DNA of 7,861 nucleotides, from NCBI GenBank assembly GCA_913050545.1, contig CAJWZY010000094.1, forward strand, positions 1 through 7,861. The letters are read 5' to 3'. The notes under the pieces are model-generated. The model was not told the origin of the DNA. It ran no database searches and was given only the letters and a program-made list of their open reading frames with translations. Shown piece after piece: positions 5,752 through 7,861 of this stretch (position 1 is the first letter of the stretch; every line of letters starts with the position of its first letter). Source of the DNA: an uncultured bacterium (lineage in GTDB: Bacteria > Planctomycetota > UBA8108). Made by a program: the position numbers and the translations under genes.

Positions 5752-7368
5752 TCAGGATCTCTTCCTGCGCAATCCATTCAGTAACATTGTGCCCTCCTCC
5801 ATCGCCGCGATGCGGCTGAGAAGGAAATAAAGCCCCGCGGCGGAAAAAATAACGCCGAACACGAGGACTCCCAGCATCAGCTTGCCGTGCTGCCCTCCCT
5901 CAAGCCAGGCCGCGGCCGGCCAGACCGCGGCTCCCATCAGGGCTGAACAGCAGAGACAACGGAGAATCGAGCGGAACAGGCGCCGAAAATCGAATAATTT
6001 CACCTGGGAACTCAACAACGCCATCAGGAGTACAACCTGGACAATCGACGAGACAGAGGCCGCCAGGGCGATCCCCTTGTATCCCAACGGACCGTTTGAA
6101 AGCCACCATGCCAGGGGAACACAAACCAGCAGGTTCGCCAGGGCTGCCAGGACCGGCGTCCTGATGTTCTTGAGAGAATAGAAGGCCGACACCAGCACCC
6201 GGGCCATCCCGACAAAGCACAGCCCCACGATGTGATACTGAAAAACATCGGCGGTCAGGCCCAGGGAGGGCTTTTTGAACTCCCCACTTTCAAACAGCAG
6301 TGACACGATGGGCTGGCGAAGCAGGAAGAGCCCCACTGCGCTCGGCACCGTGATAAAGAGAGTCAGCCGCAGGACCTGGCCGAGCGTGTCAGCAAAACCC
6401 TGTTCATCCTTATCAGCAGCGAGGCGCGAGAGGGTCGTCAGGCTGACCGTACTCAGCGCAAAGACGAAAACCCCCAGCACGACCTCCATCAGGCGGCTTG
6501 AATACCCCAGCGCGGCAACATATCCATCATCTTCGAGGCGCCAGGCCAGCATCAGCGAGATAAACAGGTTGAGCTGGTAGATCCCTGCTCCGAAAACAAC
6601 GGGAGCCAGGAGCTTGAAGATCTCCCGGACCCCTGCATGGCGAAACGGCCATTGGATCCGCGGACGAACACCAAGCCGCCAGACAAGTGAAGCCAGCAGA
6701 AAGAGCTGGAGCAAGCCACCGACAAGCACGGCACCGGCAAAAACAAAGGCCTGCTCTTCCACCGGGTAGTGAGGAGCGACCAGGAGGCCAATGGCTATGA
6801 AAGCCAGGTTGAAAAGGATCGGCGAGAAGGAGGCCCCGGTAAACCGTCCGTGAGCAAACAGGATACCCTGCAGCGAGGCAGCCAGCCCGATGAAGAGCAG
6901 GTACCAGAAGAGGATCTTCGTCAGCCGGGTCGTCAACTCAGCCTTGTCCTGCCCGGAATCCATCAACAGGGAAAGGAAATATCCCGAAAACAAAACGCCG
7001 GCCAGGGTGACCACCGAGACCAGCAGGAACCAGGCGCACAGGTAGTTCTCGCGCACCGATTTCAGCTCGCCCTTGTCGGACCCGCGCACGTAGCGGGTCA
7101 GCACCGGGACGACCGCACTGGAAACGGCCCCCTCGGCTACAAGGCTGCGAAACATATTGGGGATCTGGAAGGCGAACTGAAAGGCATCGGCGAATGGGCC
7201 GGTACCGAGGAAAGAGGCCCTGACCGCTTCCCGCCAAAGCCCGAGAATTCGGCTCAGGAGGGTGAGCAGGCCGACGGAGAAAACACTCCTCAGGTCAGGA
7301 CCTTTAACCTCTGCAGTCCCTTCAGCCTCTACGCTCCCCGGCCCCTCTCTGTCTTCACTTTTTTCCAT
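5752..7368 (-). CDS. murJ: Lipid II flippase MurJ (MviN family)
   Basis: A polytopic inner-membrane protein of the MOP superfamily that flips lipid II across the membrane for peptidoglycan synthesis. It has 538 residues, close to the usual 510-530, and many hydrophobic segments consistent with 14 helices. A charged N-terminal extension of about 27 residues precedes the first helix. Residues known to matter in E. coli MurJ are present at a constant offset of 22: Ser39, Arg40 and Arg46 in LSRILGLWRE (E. coli S17, R18, R24), Asp61 in FADAF (D39), Arg74 and Glu79 in MFRSLVAEGAV (R52, E57), and Arg292 and Glu295 in SSRLMEVVLGVF (R270, E273). The ATG at 7368-7366 is the only good start. Its Shine-Dalgarno is poor, a GGTGG one base from the ATG with a second copy 12 bases upstream. 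It is the first gene of a likely murJ-lnt unit and diverges from rpsU. Confidence 0.97.
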   Translation of the reverse strand: MEKSEDREGPGSVEAEGTAEVKGPDLRSVFSVGLLTLLSRILGLWREAVRASFLGTGPFADAFQFAFQIPNMFRSLVAEGAVSSAVVPVLTRYVRGSDKGELKSVRENYLCAWFLLVSVVTLAGVLFSGYFLSLLMDSGQDKAELTTRLTKILFWYLLFIGLAASLQGILFAHGRFTGASFSPILFNLAFIAIGLLVAPHYPVEEQAFVFAGAVLVGGLLQLFLLASLVWRLGVRPRIQWPFRHAGVREIFKLLAPVVFGAGIYQLNLFISLMLAWRLEDDGYVAALGYSSRLMEVVLGVFVFALSTVSLTTLSRLAADKDEQGFADTLGQVLRLTLFITVPSAVGLFLLRQPIVSLLFESGEFKKPSLGLTADVFQYHIVGLCFVGMARVLVSAFYSLKNIRTPVLAALANLLVCVPLAWWLSNGPLGYKGIALAASVSSIVQVVLLMALLSSQVKLFDFRRLFRSILRCLCCSALMGAAVWPAAAWLEGGQHGKLMLGVLVFGVIFSAAGLYFLLSRIAAMEEGTMLLNGLRRKRS

Positions 7369-7545
7369 ACCACCGTTCTAACCACCGCAGGGTACGGGAA
7401 GGCCCCGGCCCCGGCCAAAGCACAGATATTTTCCGGACTCCTCATCCGGGAGTGCCTTTATAGGCTGAATCAGACTGTCCTGCCTGAAAAAAACGGAAAA
7501 CCTGCTTATCGCCACTTCCAGGAGGCTAAAAACGGTGAAAAGGTA

Positions 7546-7574
7546 TTGTCATGGGTGCTGCTGTCCTGTATTTT
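7546..7574 (+). promoter_or_regulatory. Predicted sigma-70 type promoter of rpsU
   Basis: TTGTCA (7546-7551, five of six consensus bases) and TATTTT (7569-7574, four of six) are separated by 17 bases, with TG directly before the -10 hexamer. Transcription would begin around 7580-7582, giving a leader of about 60 bases before the rpsU start. No better candidate was seen in the gap. Confidence 0.55.
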
Positions 7575-7587
7575 TGGCCTTTCACGA

Positions 7588-7617
7588 ATGCCTTACGATT
7601 GCGTGACTTAGAGGCAT
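7588..7617 (+). promoter_or_regulatory. Stem-loop in the rpsU leader
   Basis: ATGCCT (7588-7593) pairs perfectly with AGGCAT (7612-7617). Inside it, ACG (7595-7597) pairs with CGT (7602-7604) around an ATTG loop. The base of the stem ends 12 bases before the GGAG of rpsU. An alternative fold pairs GCCTTT (7577-7582) and CACG (7583-7586) with AGAGGC (7610-7615) and CGTG (7602-7605) and would exclude the first. It could be a site of translational control of the ribosomal protein, but this is inference from base pairing alone. Confidence 0.4.
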
Positions 7618-7629
7618 CCAGATAAATTC

Positions 7630-7633
7630 GGAG
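7630..7633 (+). promoter_or_regulatory. Ribosome binding site deciding the TTG start of rpsU
   Basis: GGAG lies 7 bases before TTG at 7641-7643, an ideal spacing. An in-frame TAA at 7623-7625 rules out any longer reading frame, and there is no ATG or GTG between it and the TTG. Confidence 0.8.
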
Positions 7634-7640
7634 ACTCGAT

Positions 7641-7856
7641 TTGGCCATCAAGGTAACCATTCGCGCCGGCGAACCAGGCGAACGCTTCCTGCAGCGCTTC
7701 AAGCGCATCTGCTCCAAGGATGGGCTCTTCAAGGAGATCAAGAAAAGGTCTTACTATGAAAAGCCTTCGGAGAAAAAACGGCGGCGTGCCAAGGATGCCC
7801 AGAGGGCTCTGAGAAAGCGCATCGCCAGGGCGGAACGCGCTCGCAAGGGCTCGTAA
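7641..7856 (+). CDS. rpsU: Small ribosomal subunit protein bS21
   Basis: A 71-residue, strongly basic protein of the 30S subunit, the same length as E. coli bS21. In other bacteria it sits near the 3' end of 16S rRNA and influences initiation. The family pattern is clear: IKVTIRAGEPGERFLQRFKR at the N-terminus, ICSKDGLFKEIKKR in the middle, then YYEKPSEKKRRRAK (about 38-51), followed by a long Arg/Lys/Ala helix and the stop TAA at 7854-7856. The start is TTG, fixed by an upstream in-frame stop and a well-spaced GGAG. It is the only plus-strand gene here and has its own predicted promoter and a structured leader. In proteobacteria rpsU often leads into dnaG and rpoD; what follows here lies outside the window. 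Confidence 0.97.
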   Translation: MAIKVTIRAGEPGERFLQRFKRICSKDGLFKEIKKRSYYEKPSEKKRRRAKDAQRALRKRIARAERARKGS

Positions 7857-7861
7857 GACCC

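Larger units (their letters stand above)
7369..7640. other. Divergent intergenic region between murJ and rpsU
   Basis: These 272 bases contain the rpsU promoter and leader on the right and the murJ leader on the left. For murJ the best core element seen is a TATAAA read on the minus strand (7462-7457), but no acceptable -35 lies 16-18 bases upstream, so no promoter is called. The murJ side also carries a GC-only run (7401-7416), two copies of ACCACC (7369-7374 and 7381-7386) and several short inverted repeats at 7432-7465. An open frame reads through on the plus strand but lacks family features or a start signal and looks like a shadow. Confidence 0.6.

Noticed and set aside
4983..5777. Minus-strand open frame of 264 codons in a shifted frame over the start of lnt
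   Set aside because: Arg/Pro-rich shadow of Lnt in a GC-rich gene; the Lnt frame carries the catalytic motifs and continues to the stop.
7500..7530. Possible sigma-54 type -24/-12 element upstream of murJ (TGGC followed by GGT on the minus strand)
   Set aside because: The required GC dinucleotide at -12 is absent (GT instead), so it does not match the GG-N10-GC rule.
6769..7611. Plus-strand open frame of 280 codons running through the murJ 5' region and the intergenic gap
   Set aside because: Its first two thirds lie antisense to murJ. The protein is low-complexity and Gln/Glu/Gly-rich without a recognisable family or ribosome binding site, and the murJ frame on the other strand has clear functional residues.
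1..7861. CRISPR arrays, tRNA or rRNA genes, transposases, attachment sites
   Set aside because: No regularly spaced repeats, no tRNA cloverleaf arms, no transposase or integrase motifs and no terminal inverted repeats were seen on either strand.

Overview
The window reads as ordinary chromosomal DNA from a diderm (Gram-negative type) bacterium. The main evidence is an apolipoprotein N-acyltransferase (Lnt), which serves outer-membrane lipoprotein maturation, next to a MurJ lipid II flippase and a sigma-54 factor. Base composition is moderately GC-rich by eye. Three of the seven genes start with GTG or TTG. I cannot assign a phylum: the proteins are clear family members but divergent, and the gene order is not the classic proteobacterial rpoN neighbourhood.

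Layout from right to left on the minus strand: murJ (7368-5752), lnt (5707-4067), rpoN (3856-2171), then an ABC-2 type export system made of an ATPase (2026-1055), a permease (1058-288) and the N-terminal part of a GldG-like membrane protein (291-1, running off the left edge). The small ribosomal protein gene rpsU (bS21) is the only plus-strand gene (7641-7856). It diverges from murJ across a 272-bp intergenic region.

Transcription units suggested by the sequence: murJ and lnt are 44 bp apart with no visible promoter between them, so they are probably co-transcribed. rpoN has its own near-consensus sigma-70 type promoter (TTGACT, 17-bp spacer, TATACT) in the 210-bp gap after lnt. The ABC genes follow rpoN after 144 bp with no recognisable terminator and are then joined by 4-base stop/start overlaps (GTGA and ATGA), so the three ABC genes are translationally coupled. 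rpsU has a good promoter candidate (TTGTCA, 17-bp spacer, TATTTT), a short structured leader and a well-placed Shine-Dalgarno sequence before a TTG start.

Functionally the region is an envelope and gene-expression neighbourhood: lipid II flipping (MurJ), lipoprotein N-acylation (Lnt), the alternative sigma factor RpoN, an uncharacterised GldA/GldF/GldG-type exporter, and translation (bS21). I found no mobile elements, CRISPR arrays, tRNAs or rRNAs. I see no convincing undescribed system. The most unusual single item is a proline/alanine-rich insertion of roughly 70 residues inside the core-binding part of RpoN. Secondary points are inverted repeats in the rpsU leader, in the ABC ATPase leader and in the spacer of the rpoN promoter.
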